Below, one piece after another: positions 22,746 through 34,323 of a DNA stretch of 64,000 bases. The stretch is from the NCBI GenBank assembly GCA_023362775.1, contig JALMGJ010000002.1:60500914-60564913 (forward strand), given 5' to 3'. The DNA is from Charina bottae (taxonomy: Eukaryota > Chordata > Lepidosauria > Squamata > Charinaidae). A program made the position numbers and the translations under genes. The notes beneath the pieces are model-generated. The model saw only the letters and a program-made list of their open reading frames with translations, was not told where the DNA came from and did not search any database. How positions within the stretch are numbered: position 1 is the stretch's first letter; each line of letters begins with the position of its first letter.

Positions 22746-23557
22746 CATAAGAACATCCCAGAAGCTACTTTAATGGCCATTTTAAGACCTATCAATATTA
22801 AATGATTTTTAAGTAATGTCACCACTATTTAAACTTGCACAACTTGCATCCTCTTGAAAAACACATGTAATGGATTTTACAGGCAATATTCTATAAAGGA
22901 AATGTGAGCATCAATGAGAGAAGGGGCGGGGGGAATCAAAGGGGATGCTAATTGTGCCTGGCAATGGAGCTCCGCTTCCCATCTGGAAATTGTTGATTCA
23001 ATGGGCAATAATAGACAGAGATGTTAGCAGAAGCCTCATTCTAGGGGTATCAATAAAGTGCTCAATCATAATAGCACCCTTATTGTTACATCAAGGCAAC
23101 TTGATCTAAATAATATCACCAGAGAGGTCATTATGTTCAATCACAGCAGTGGGAGATGGCACATTTGAAAGAGAATGTGCTTGGAATCATCCGGCTCTCT
23201 CAACATGGAGAGCCAGACTGAATACTAAAATGCCTGATAGTAAAATTGGCATGGAAAAAGTCTTTTAAATTTCAATATCTCCATTACCTTTGGTAAAACT
23301 AAAGATGGTTTTTAAAAAACAGACCAATTGTTTCCTGGTCATCAAATACTGTACCCTGTAGCTATCCTTGAAATTTCTGAATCTTATTTATTTATTAGGT
23401 CTGATCAGGATCCTTCATTTTCTGCTGAATATTACTTGAGGAAAAAGAACAGTAACAGATCTGAAACCTCATGCTGTATTCTTACATGACACAGGAAACT
23501 GCTGCAAAAATAACTTTTTTAAAGATGAACTAGTTGTTTACCTCCTTCAACAGAAAA

Positions 23558-23559
<2 letters not shown>
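22746..23559. other. Non-repetitive stretch, no gene seen
   Basis: 22.86-23.24 kb is balanced in composition and shows no repeat hallmarks. It could hold non-coding regulatory sequence, but nothing visible proves that. Confidence 0.4.

Positions 23560-23631
<72 letters not shown>
23560..23631. repeat. (TC)n then (TA)n compound microsatellite
   Basis: About 19 TC units followed by about 17 TA units, directly upstream of the R4-like LINE. Confidence 0.95.
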
Positions 23632-23633
<2 letters not shown>

Positions 23634-23947
23634 ATGGCTGTACCTACCTTACCTGTAGGGGTGTAGGGGTCCTTGGGCAAAGACCCCCTAATGCTTCACC
23701 TGCCTACCTCAAAATATGAGAGTGACTCGAACTAAGAGAGTCCTGCTGGCTCGGACGTCGCCCGGATTAACAAGGTGCACGTCAGATGTTGGGGAACCAG
23801 GGCAATCTGATGATAAGTGGGCTACTGGAACAAACCATACATGGATGAGACAAGAGAACCTGGAATTGATGGAATGCTACTACAACAGTAGACCTAATGA
23901 GAGGGGATATATGAAACATATGAGGGAACTATGGATGGACAGAAGAC

Positions 23948-25247
23948 TGTAAGGTTTCGGGGACTTACCTGGCTGCCGGCCGACATGCTGGACTCGGAGG
24001 AGGAGGAGGAGCCAATCACAGGAGGCAGCAGGTTTGGCGTGAAACCGACTGGAGACCCGGAAACGCTGATTGGCAGAGGCTCAGAAAGAAAGACGCCTCC
24101 GCCAATCAGCGCGCGCCAAAGGAGAGCAGAAAGGCGGGCCGAGCAACGTGAAGCCCGATTGGCCCCTGCTCTCCCAAGGCGCGAAAAACGAAATAAAAGG
24201 CTGGTGTGACTTACCTCAGATGCCGGAGACAACTGTTCTACCCGTTCCACGCCGAAGCCACCAGACTCCGCGCCGGACCCTGCTCCCGAGCCTTGCCTTG
24301 CTGCTGCCCCGAACCTCGCTCTAGAGCCCTGCCTTGCCGCTGCCTCAGACCTCGTTGACGAGCCCAGCCCTGCTGCCGCGCCGGACCCTGATTCCGCGCC
24401 TTGCCCCGCCGCCGCGCCAAGCCTTGGATCCAAGCCTTACCTTGTTGCCGTGCCAAGCCTCGTGCCCGAAACTCCTCCGGTCGCCGCGCCTCCGTCCTTG
24501 TTCCCTGTGGAAGAAGCCAGTGTCGGGGTAAGCACCGCCGCCTTGCCTTCTCCTTCCCCGACTGCCCGAACCACTGATTCCCTGTTGCTCTCCGCTCCGG
24601 AGCCTACCGACACCGGCCACCAGTGGACTGCCTTCGTCGGGCCCCGGTCTACCCAGATGGCCACCAGCCCAGATCAGCAGCCAAGCCCAGCCGACGCTGG
24701 CCACTAGTGGGTTGCCTTCATTGGGCCACGGTCTACCCAGACGGCCACCAGCCCAGATCAGCAGTCAAGCCCAGCCGACGCCGGTCACCAGTGGGTTGCC
24801 TTGGGCGGGCCCCAGTCTACCCAGACGGCCACCAGCCCAGATCAGCAGCAAAGCCCAGCTGGCGCCGGCCACCAGTGGGTTGCCTTCGTCGGGACCCGGT
24901 CTACCCAGACGGCCACCAGCCCAGATCAGCAGCCAAGCCCAGCCGACGCCGGTCACCAGTGGGTTGCCTTTGTCGGGCCCCAGTCTACCCCCAGCCCCGA
25001 CAGCCAAGCTAACTCCACGCCCGTGGCCACCTTGCCTGTCGCCTCCGGTTCACCGCCGACTGAAGCTCCTTCCACAGCGCCTGCACCCTCTCTGGTCCTT
25101 CCTGTCTGGCCAGGGGTATCCAATGGACTTGTTGCTATCCAGCCTGTAGAAGAAGAAGAGGACTGTGTAAACTGGGTGGCTTGTGTATCCGTGTAAATAA
25201 AGTTGTTTCAGTAACGCTTCCGTGTCAGTCTTAGTCAGAACAGGACA
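23948..25247 (+). mobile_element. Solo LTR (1.3 kb) inserted in the R4-like LINE
   Basis: Begins TGTAAGGTTTCGGGG and ends AGTCAGAACAGGACA (TG...CA). The 5-bp duplication AAGAC is at 23943-23947 and 25248-25252, and the R4 frame is collinear across it. Promoter-like features: CCAAT boxes on both strands in an imperfect inverted repeat (24065-24079 with 24096-24110), a TATA-like AAATAAAAGG near 24190, and AATAAA near 25196, about 50 bp from the end. The centre is CpG-rich and contains an 84-bp minisatellite. Superfamily unknown (a 5-bp duplication fits gypsy or ERV). Confidence 0.8.
24625..25005 (+). repeat. 84-bp minisatellite inside the solo LTR
   Basis: Units begin at about 24625, 24709, 24793, 24877 and 24961 (last one partial), spaced exactly 84 bp, marked by GGGTTGCCTT and ACGGCCACCAGCCCAGATCA. 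As 84 is a multiple of three, all frames stay open and give Pro-rich 28-residue repeats (PRRPPAQISS). The long open frames here are a consequence of this and are not evidence for a protein. Confidence 0.92.
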
Positions 25248-25252
25248 AAGAC

Positions 25253-27207
25253 CTGCATCCACACTAACTGAGAAACAGCTAGTTACCCAATGCTTCAACA
25301 TAGTGAAGAGGAAGCTGCTCTCACAAATCGAGATAGACCAACTACACATTATATCCCAGATTCAAGAAGACCCGGAAGAACAACTGGAGGTGCAGCCAAC
25401 ACCTGAAGCTGGAATGTCACTGCCACCCCCTCCATTACAGAGCACAGCAGCTGATATGAGGCAAAAGATCATGGATAAACTAGCTACAGTAAACTCTTGA
25501 GACCGATTACCAAGGCTCAGTGGAGAAGTACCATCAGATAATATGCTAGAAGATGCCAACAGAGCCCTCACGACAATCCCTACTACCACTATAACTCAAA
25601 CCAATGAACTGATATACGCTACAGCCGCTGTAATCCTGGAGATGCTTGGCTACATGATCAAGAAGAACAGCACTACATACCCCCCCCCCCGGAAAATGAG
25701 GTTGGAGGCTAAGATCAAGGCAACTCGGAGAGAAGTTAGTCAGCTGGTAGAACTAAAGAAGGGTGTGGAGATTAAGGATAAGACTTGGTTACTGAAAAAA
25801 TACAAGGGCCTGACTCCATCTCAAGCCCTAGAGACTGCTAAACAAAGGCTCACATCACTGGCTACCAGGCTAAGGAGATACACTAGAGAAGCAGAGGCCA
25901 AGAAGATAAATGCCCTGTTCACCAAAGAACCATCCAAGGTGTACTCCCAACTGCAGTGCAACAACACAGTAACAGCAGAGCCACCAACAGCAGAAATGGA
26001 ACAGTACTGGAAGAACATATGGGAGAAAGAGGAGACACATAACACCAGTGCAAAGTGGCTGCAGGACCTGAGAGCAGACCACAGAAATCTCCCAGAGCAG
26101 GAACCAGTCACCATCACAGTAGCAGATATTCAACAGCGTGTCAAGAACTTGAAGAGCTGGATAGTACCTCGCCGAGACATGATCCACACCTACTGGCTAA
26201 AGAAACTAACAGCAGTGCATGAACACCTAGCAACACAGATGAACCAGCTGCTAGCAGCAGGCTCCCACCCAGACTGGCTAACACAAGGTAGGAAAGTGCT
26301 GATCATGAAAGACCCCAACAAGGGAACAACACCATCCAACTACCAGCCAATTACCTGCCTCCCCACAACATGGAAAGTCCTATCAGGCATCATAGCTGCC
26401 AACCTGCAGGACCATATGGGCCAGTACATGAGCACAGCTCAGAAGGGCATTGGGAACAACACCAGAGGCTCCAAACACCAGTGGCTCATAGATAGAGCAG
26501 TCGCCTGAGACTCAAGGTCTAGACAGACCAATCTGAGCACAGCCTGGATTGACTACAGGAAAGCCTATGACAATGCCACACACATGGATCTGTGAATGCC
26601 TGGCACTATACAAAGTCAACAGGACACTAAGGACCTTCCTCAAGAACTCAATGGGACTGTGGAATACAACAATGGAAGTCAACTCAAGACAGCTCGCACA
26701 AGTGGCCATCAAGTGTGGCATATACCAAGGTGATGCACTGTCCCCACTGCTGTTCTGCATGGGCTTGAACCCCCTCAACCAGATTATCACAAGAACTGGA
26801 TACGGATACAAGTTCAAGAGTGGAACTACCATCGGCCACCTCCTCTACATGGATGACATCAAGCTGTATGCTAAGAGTGAACGAGACATCGACTCACTGA
26901 TCCACCTGACACGGATCTACAGTGAGGACATTGGGATGTCATTCGGACTAGAGAAGTGTGGCCGGATGGTAGTAAAGAGAGGGAAGGTAGTTAAGACTGA
27001 TGGGATGGAACTACCAGCAGGCCACATAGCAGACATACAGACCAGCTACAAGTACCTTGGTATCCCACAGTCACATGGGAACCACAATGAGGAGGCAAGG
27101 AAGACAGCAACATCCAAGTACCAAAGGATAAGACAGGTCCTGAAGAGCCAGCTCAATGGGAAGAACAAGTTCCATGCCAATAAAATGTATGCCCTGCCAG
27201 TCATCAG

Positions 27208-27210
<3 letters not shown>
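25253..27210 (+). pseudogene. R4-type reverse transcriptase remnant
   Basis: Reads STLTEKQLVTQCFNIVKRKL at the start, then a stop near 25498. Further on come NKGTTPSNYQPITCLPTTWK, ISTAQKG-like and RGSKHQWLIDRAVA, with a stop at about 26506-26508, then TAWIDYRKAYD and a frameshift. Next are KCGIYQGDALSPLLFCMGLN and the catalytic box LLYMDDIKLYAKSERDID, followed by SYKYLGIPQ and the break at the GATAGA array. Palm motifs A (IDYRKAYD), B (QGDALSPLLF) and C (YMDD) are all present, but in different frames. The role in a live element is target-primed reverse transcription. Confidence 0.82.
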
Positions 27211-28000
<790 letters not shown>

Positions 28001-28025
28001 TCTGGTATCTGATGGCAGGGCATAC

Positions 28026-28059
<34 letters not shown>
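28001..28059. repeat. Inverted R4 segment and (GT)n microsatellite
   Basis: CTGGTATCTGATGGCAGGGC at 28001-28020 is the reverse complement of R4 sequence just left of the array (27190-27213, which has an extra AGTC). A (GT)n run of about 15 units follows at 28029-28058, after which R4 coding resumes in its normal direction. Confidence 0.88.
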
Positions 28060-28063
<4 letters not shown>

Positions 28064-28516
28064 CAGGTATAGTGAGCTGGCCAAAGAAGGACATGGAGGC
28101 TGCTGATATGAAGACCCGGAAGCTCCTCACAATGTACGGAGGCTTCGAAGTCCAAAACCCAGAGATTGTACACCAGGCGGAAAGAGAGCAGGTGGGGTCT
28201 GGTGAGTGTCAAAGCCACTGTCCTGAATGAGACCTGGAGCATCCAGGAGTACATCAGTAAGATGGTACCTAAAGATGAGCTGCTGAGAGAATGCCTGAAG
28301 CAGCAGCAGACATGGAAGGAAGATCAAAAAGAGGAAGTGCCATGGCAAGACAAGACCCTGCATGGGATGTACCATCAACAGATAGCTGAGGTGGCTGACC
28401 TTGGGAAATCCTACCAGTGGCTAGAAAGGGCTGGACTAAAAGACAGCACTGAGGTACTGATCATAGCAGCACAAGAACAGGCACTAAGCACCCGATCCAT
28501 AGTAACCGTCTATTAG

Positions 28517-28908
28517 TAGTTTCTGAGATGTTTCTGATGTATGGCAGAGTAATCCTTTTCATAGCTTCTGTTGGTTTTGCTGTGGTGGGTTGAGTGGTCA
28601 GGCACTTTTTGATAAAGTTGTGTGGGTATCCATTTTGCTGGAAGATGCTATATAAGTGGTCTGTTTCCTTTTTCTGGTGTTCTGGGTTGCTGCAGTGTGT
28701 TTGTGCTCATCTGAATAATGTTCTTACACAGCTCCTCTTGTGGGAGGTTGGGTTATTGCTTTGGTAGTGGAGCACTTGGTTAGTGTGGGTAGATTTCCGG
28801 TAGACTTGTGTTTCTAGAATGCCATCATTTCCTCTACTGATGAGGATGTCCAAGAATGGTAGTGTGTTGTTGTTTTCTTCTTCCCTTGTGAATTTTATTC
28901 CTTTGAAG
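28517..28908 (-). mobile_element. Penelope-like element fragment, RT C-terminal region
   Basis: The minus strand reads GIKFTREEENNNTLPFLDIL, QVYRKSTHTNQVLHYQSNNP, one stop, then PYIRNISE. Compare FTREDTKDNRLAFLDCEVL and YRKPTHTDQYLMFDS in the PLEs at 37-47 kb. This is a second, divergent PLE family. Confidence 0.82.
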
Positions 28909-28985
28909 ATGTTTGAAGAAAAAACAGGAGTTATCTACAACATACAGTGTAAGGACTATAGCAGCCACTATGTAGGACAGACATA
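28909..28985 (+). mobile_element. Penelope-like element fragment, GIY-YIG start, inverted to its neighbour
   Basis: Plus strand reads KTGVIYNIQCKDYSSHYVGQT, the GIY-YIG nuclease core (VIYNIQC...YVG). It lies back-to-back with the minus-strand RT piece at 28908 and stops at a CA/ATCT microsatellite. Confidence 0.78.
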
Positions 28986-28991
28986 TGTATG

Positions 28992-29010
28992 TACACACAC
29001 ACACACACAA

Positions 29011-29071
<61 letters not shown>
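28992..29071. repeat. (CA)n and (ATCT)n microsatellite
   Basis: A short CA run is followed by about 15 ATCT units. Confidence 0.95.
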
Positions 29072-29102
29072 CCCCCCTCCTCTGGGGGGAGATGGGCAGT
29101 GG

Positions 29103-29453
29103 CAAAATTTGATGAATATATATATCACCCGCTCCTCAAGAAGTCATCCCTGGACCCTACCGTACTGGACAATTTTTGTCCTGTCTCCCACCTTCCCTTT
29201 TTGGGAAAGGTGGTTGAGAAAGTGGTGGCACTGCAACTTCAGAGGATCCTGGAGGAAGCCGATTATCTAGACCCCTTTCAGTCAGGTTTCAGGCCAGGAT
29301 ATGGGACAGAGAATGCATTGGTCACAGTTATGGATCATCTCTGGTGAGGGCGGGATGGAGAGAGTACATCCATCCTTTCTCTCTTAGATCTCTCAGCGGC
29401 TTTTGATACTATCGACCATGGTATCCTTCTGAGGCGGCTCAGAGAGTTGGGGT
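29103..29453 (+). mobile_element. L2-type LINE, RT part left of the copia insertion
   Basis: Frames encode PLLKKSSLDPTVLDNF, LPFLGKVVEKVVALQLQRIL, DPFQSGFRPGYGTENALVTV and then LSAAFDTIDH in another frame. The palm motif A (AFDTIDH) is next to the break. It is continuous with 34759 onward if the copia element and one AGGTG are removed. Confidence 0.88.
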
Positions 29454-29458
29454 AGGTG
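29454..29458 (+). repeat. AGGTG target-site duplication, left
   Basis: Five-bp direct repeat; its partner is at 34754-34758. It flanks the copia element. Confidence 0.9.
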
Positions 29459-30173
29459 TCTGGGGTGTTGCTGGCTTTTGGGGTTCCAGGCGCAGATTAA
29501 TTCAAACAACGTGTTTTAAGGCTAACAATATCTTTATTGGTAGCATAAGGCAATAATGGATGTATAGTGCATTATTGCAAAAAGGAAAAAACAAAGCATA
29601 CGCAGAGTTCCATCAGATGTGAGGAAAGAAAAATTTATTGTTTTATTTATTGTTTCAATTTATTCCCCGCCCATCTCCCTTGCAAGGGACTCTCATGGTC
29701 TATGCAAATCATGGTCTATGCAAAGACCAGGCGTAGTTACAGTTCAGAAACAAAGTACAAGGCAACATTTAGATAGCAGTCAAAAAGAAGCAAAGAATGA
29801 GTGAGTGAGTGAGTGAGTACCCATAGTTCATAGCTGAATTATACACATGGTTCAGCATGCTGATTGGCTTAAATGTGGGCTAGGCCATTTTTCAGCTTAA
29901 CAATGTAGTAACAGCTGTACTTACTATAAACTGCCATGAGATGGCAGTGTTGCGCATTGTCTTCCCTTCCGGACACTGTTCCCATGGGACAAGGCAGTTT
30001 GGACTGTTATCACTATACTGTTTTGACTAGCGAAAGTCACACCTGGTGTTTACTGGTAGAATGTTATGGGAAACTGCTTACAGCAGAGGGAATAGAAAAA
30101 TCCCAATTTACAGGCTAGAAATTCACAGTGAAGGAATCCATTTGCTTGAATCCTACATAGAATAACTTTAACA
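29459..30173 (-). repeat. Copia 3' LTR (715 bp, long form)
   Basis: Matches the 5' LTR at both ends but holds about 282 extra bp (29541-29822). Part of that extra DNA has a counterpart in the LTR of the 59-kb element, so the long form is older and the 5' LTR has a deletion. It also contains a small L2 tail insertion (29636-29693) and GAGT repeats near 29800. AATAAAG on the minus strand (about 29533-29540) is the probable poly(A) signal. Confidence 0.88.
29632..29693 (-). mobile_element. L2 tail fragment inside the copia LTR
   Basis: Complement of AGAGTCCCTTGCAAGGGAGA followed by TGGGCGGGGAATAAATTGAA, identical in form to positions 78-115 at the start of the window. Confidence 0.75.
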
Positions 30174-30252
30174 CCCCTTCCGAATGGTTTTCCGGAACGG
30201 TTTTGGGGAGTGAAAACTGTCATTTTACAAGCACACAGAGACACAAATGATT

Positions 30253-32445
30253 TTATTTCAAACACATTCGCTCTAGTCCCAATCTTGTAACCATGGCAGC
30301 ATGTTTTTCAAAAGGTAGAGCTTTCGTGAATATATCTGTCACATTCAGTTCAGAAGGACAATATTCTAACTGGATAAATCCTTCCTGAATTGCATGTCTT
30401 ACATTTTTGAACTTCATATCGACATATTTTGTCCGGCCTCTTACATTCTCAGAGAGAGCAAGCACAATGCATGATTGTGAGTCTTCATACACTGTGAATA
30501 GTGAGGTTATATCTACGGTAGGATCTTGAAATAGTTGTTTACACCAGTGTAGCTCATTTACTGCCTCACTGAGGGCGCTATACTCGGCCTCACAGGTTGA
30601 CACGGCAATTGCATTTTGTTTTCTTGCCCGCCAAGCAACGGCTGTATTGGCAAACAAGCAAAGAAAACCGCTCACAGATTTCCTGTCTCCCTCTTCTGCA
30701 AAAGAGCTGTCAACATAAATCACAGGCATTTCGGCTTTAGTAGCTGATACTTTAAGACAAAAATCAGCTGTGCCTTTAAGGAAACGTAGGACCCTTTTTA
30801 ACCCTTGCCAATCTCGCATAGACGGTTTGGCAACCTTACGACTGAGTACTCCAACTGAGTAAGCTAAGTCAGGGCGTGTCCATTGTGTTAAGTGTAGCAA
30901 GCTTCCTACAGCAGAGTGATACAATTCAGGTTGAGGACAAGGTTCCTCACACGTGTCACCCTTTAGGAAATCAAGAGTCATTGGTGTTTTGGTAGGTTTT
31001 GCATTTGACATCTCAAGTTGACTCAACAATTGATCAATTTTTCTCTTCTGACTCAGATAGAAGTCACCACTCTGAGCTCTAGTGACTTCAACACCTAGAT
31101 AGTATTTCAGTTCACCTAGGTCTTTTAACTGAAAGTACTGTCTTAGCTGTGTGGCAAACTCTTGTACAAGGTGCAAGGAACCAGTTGCTAGGCAAAAATC
31201 ATCAACATAGGTTAGCAACACTGTGTAGCTACTTCCAGAACCTCTTATGTACACACAAGGATCAGAAACTGACTTCTTAAACTTTAGCTCCGTCAAAGCT
31301 GAATCTAAGCACTGATGCCAACAACGACCAGCCTGCTTTAATCCATAAAGTGCCTTGCGCAGTCTGTACACTTTCTGGGAATTGTCACAAGCATAGCCAG
31401 GAGCCTGCTTCATGTACACTGTCTCAGGGAGCTCTGCATTCAAATATGCTGTGTCAACATCAAAATGATGGACAACCAGTTCACGTTGTGCAGCCAGAGA
31501 AAGTACCATACGTAAAGACTCTGGTCTAGCTGTGGATGCATATGTGAGATCATAGTTCAAAAACCTCTCTTGTGAAAATCCCTGAGCAACAAGCCTGGCT
31601 TTGTACTGCACTGTCTTATCGGGAAGAAGCTTCTTTCTGAAAACCCATCTGGAACCAACAGCTTTCTGGGATGGGGCCAAGTCAGTGACTTCAAACACCT
31701 TTTGACTCACTAATGCCTCAAACTCCTTATCCATCGCTGTGTTCCACTTCTCCTGCTCTTCAACAGGCAGAAGCAACACCTCCTGGAAAGACTGAGGTTC
31801 ACAGGTAATCTGACACACTCTCACCTGCTGAATCACAAACCTGTCAGGCTTCACACCCTTTGTGGAACGTGCAGACCTACGAGGAATGACCACTGCCTCT
31901 TCCTCATCACTGTCCTCTGTCTTTTCACTACCTGATTCCCCCTTCAGGTCCTGAACCTGCTCAGGTGAAATTTCCTCTTCCTTCACCTGAGAGGACCTTC
32001 TCACTACACTAGGAGACTGGGAAGCAGAAGGCAGCTGGACTGGTTGTTGTCCAGCCACAGGAGCATGGACAGTTGGCTGTACACTAGATTGCAACAACAC
32101 CTCTGAACTAGCATTCAACCTATCCCAACCAGTAGGGTGCTCAAAATTAGCACTTCTGGAGACTACCACACGACCATAGCCTGCAGAAAAACGGTAACCC
32201 TTAGATCTTGAGGAATAACCAACAAACCTTAAGCGTTGTGCTTTTGGCTGGTTCTTCCTTTGCTGAGACTTAGGGATGTGAACATACGCAAATGTTCCAA
32301 AAACACGCAGATGCTTCAGCGAAGGGCGCTTGCCAAACAAAAGGAAGTAAGGAACTTCATTTACAGCTGAATTCCACACCCTGTTGGTTAGATACACTGC
32401 AGTCATGGAAAGCCTCACCCCAGAAACGGGCTGGCACCTGAGCAT
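30253..32445 (-). pseudogene. pol: Copia pol: integrase C-terminus, reverse transcriptase, RNase H
   Basis: A long open frame (730 codons), but its upstream part is in the wrong frame before about 32410, so the first Met is not a true start. In order: integrase C-terminal region (VWNSAVNEVPYFLLFGKRPS, RLRFVGYSSRSKGYRF); an acidic/Ser-rich linker; RT (SRWVFRKKLLPDKTVQYKAR, VHHFDVDTAYLNAELPETVY, ALYGLKQAGRCWHQ, catalytic YVDD in LLTYVDDFCLATG); RNase H (PVIYVDSSFAEEGD, STCEAEYSALSEAV, YEDSQSC, RGRTKYVDMKFKNVR, DIFTKALPF). All RT and RNase H landmarks are intact. It ends with TAA/TAG near 30253, 80 bp before the polypurine tract. Confidence 0.92.
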
Positions 32446-34210
32446 CTAACATCAGGCTATTTCTAATGGTATTAACAACACCAATCTTCCTTTCAGCTAT
32501 TCCATTCTCAGCAGGAACACCAACATTGGCAAGTCTATGGGAGATTCCTTTCCTATGAAGCCAATTCTGGAACTCATGACTTAGGAACTCTCCTCCACAA
32601 TCCGATTGAAACTGACCTACTTGATAACCATAGTTTCTCTCCACCATTGCAACAAACTCCTTAAAGCGAGCAAAGGCTTCCGCTTTAGATTTGAGCAAAT
32701 AACAAAATGTAAAGCGAGTATGGTCATCCACCAGAAGAAACATGAAACGTGCCCCCCCTTCACTAGGAGCATTGGGGCCGGCTAAGTCTCCATGAACCAA
32801 CTGAAAAGGCCTAGTTGACACCCTGTCACTTTGCTTAGCAACAGGCGCAGCCTTGATTTTAGATTGTTTGCACAGAGTACAATCAAGAAAGTCATCACAC
32901 TTTTTAGATCCTAGTTCAGGATACACCTTGGCCATTTGGGACAAACTTCCCCACCTGGGATGTCCCAGAACTCTGTGATAATAGTGAATGCATTTGTTAT
33001 GTGGGGGAACATTGGAAATACAATTTCCTGACACAATCCCCTGTTTAGGAAGCATTTCATACAACTGATTCACTAACCTCCCCCTAGCACATTCAATTCC
33101 ATCTTTTTCAATAGAACATCCAGTACCCTTGAACACAACAGTATATCCAGACTTCACCAGGGCTGGAACGCTAAGGAGGGAAAAGTCAAGTGTAGGAACA
33201 CAGAACACATTTTGTACACTTATCCCCAAACAAGGAATGTATACTTCACCTTGAAAAGACACATCAGCCATGGATCCATCAGCTAGAGCAACTTGTTGGA
33301 TTTTAGGCTTGCTTTTTGTTAACAGCAACTGTTCATTGTTTACAATGATTTGGCTACAAGCCGAGTCCAAGAGCCAAGTCTCTGGAAATCGTTTACTCAC
33401 AGCCGTGAGCAAAGCAGACACTTGGGTACGTTGTCTAGGCGGTTGTTTTCCCTTCTTTCGCATGAACCTCTTTCCACTGGCACTACCGGCTGGGCGAGGT
33501 GGCTGGGGACAATCTTTCATGAAGTGTTGACTCGAGTTGCACTGATAGCATCTTCTTACAGCACACGCAGCCTCTGTTCCAGCTGGAAAATGCTGTGCAG
33601 AAGCCTCAGGAACAGCAACAGATGGCTTACCCTGCATCTTCTCCAGGTCACGAGCTTGCTGGATTTCTTGCAGCCGATTTGTAAGATAATCCACAGTAAG
33701 GTCTTGGGGTCTCAACGTCTGAGTTGCCTCGATGAGCATGTCAAAGCTCTTGTCCAAGCTTGACAGGATGACACAATCTCTTTGGGTATCAGGGACCACA
33801 ACATCCCGCTCCTCAAGTTCAAGAAACAAAGTCTTGAGTTTATTGAGGTGGGTCATCACGTTTCCACCGGGCTGCAGCTTCAGGTTGTAAAGCTGACGTG
33901 ATAGACCAACAATGGCAGCAGAGGTTTGCTTGGAATAAAGGGCTTTGAGAGCCTCCCAACATGCATGTGCAGTGTCTAGATTGCTGATATGCAGTAGCTA
34001 CGATGATTCCAGTCCCAGAATCAAATTGCCATAAGCACGATCCAAACACAACTGCACTTCATCAGTAACGGGACCAGCTGCAGGTGTGTCTTTCACATAC
34101 TTCTACAAACCTTCTTTTAGGAAGAAAGACTTGATCTTCACACACCAGGTCCGATAGTTTGTGCCATTCAAATGCTCAAAAGGCAGACTAGTTAGCCCTG
34201 CAGCAGCCAT
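32357..34210 (-). pseudogene. gag-pol: Copia gag, protease and integrase core, with stops and a frameshift
   Basis: The probable start is ATG at 34210-34208 (MAAAGLTSLPFEHLNGTNYR). Two in-frame TAG codons follow (about 34101-34103 and 33998-34000). From 33859 the frame is open for 500 codons: Gag; CCHC zinc knuckle CYQCNSSQHFMKDC (CX2CX4HX4C, about residue 104 of the open part); protease motif WLLDSACSQII, where the usual Gly after Asp-Ser is Ala; integrase HHCC (HYYHRVLGHP...CTLCKQSK) and catalytic DDE (VHGDLAG, QSDCGGEF, GVPAENGIAERK). A one-base frameshift near 32407-32410 separates it from the downstream pol frame. Non-functional as it stands. Confidence 0.9.
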
Positions 34211-34302
34211 GCTGACCACTCAAAGAAAAACATGTTTACTCCAAAATGCAGCCTCAAAAACAAACCCCCTTGTTACAGCCAGATCCAGCGCAGCAGACCA
34301 TC

Positions 34303-34323
34303 CAGACTGGGCATTCCATAACC
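34303..34323 (-). promoter_or_regulatory. Primer-binding site, half-tRNA(iMet) type, with an insertion
   Basis: Next to the 5' LTR the minus strand reads GGTTATGGAATGCCCAG. The complement of the initiator tRNA-Met anticodon stem-loop is GGTTATGGGCCCAG, so it matches if about three bases are extra. The intact form is present in the second copia element at 60148. Drosophila copia is known to use a tRNA(iMet) half as primer. Confidence 0.65.

Noticed and set aside
23716..23952. Independent small gene upstream of the solo LTR
   Set aside because: Its motif (LMECYYNSRPNERGYM) belongs to the N-terminal region of the R4-like LINE.
24625..25005. CRISPR-like regular repeats
   Set aside because: Units are contiguous without unique spacers and the genome is vertebrate.
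24623..25149. Overlapping Pro-rich open frames in several frames (up to 145 codons)
   Set aside because: They arise from the 84-bp minisatellite, whose period is a multiple of three, in a CpG-rich LTR. All frames stay open at once.
30253..33859. Domesticated copia gene
   Set aside because: LTRs, target duplication, two stops and a frameshift show an ordinary decaying retrotransposon.
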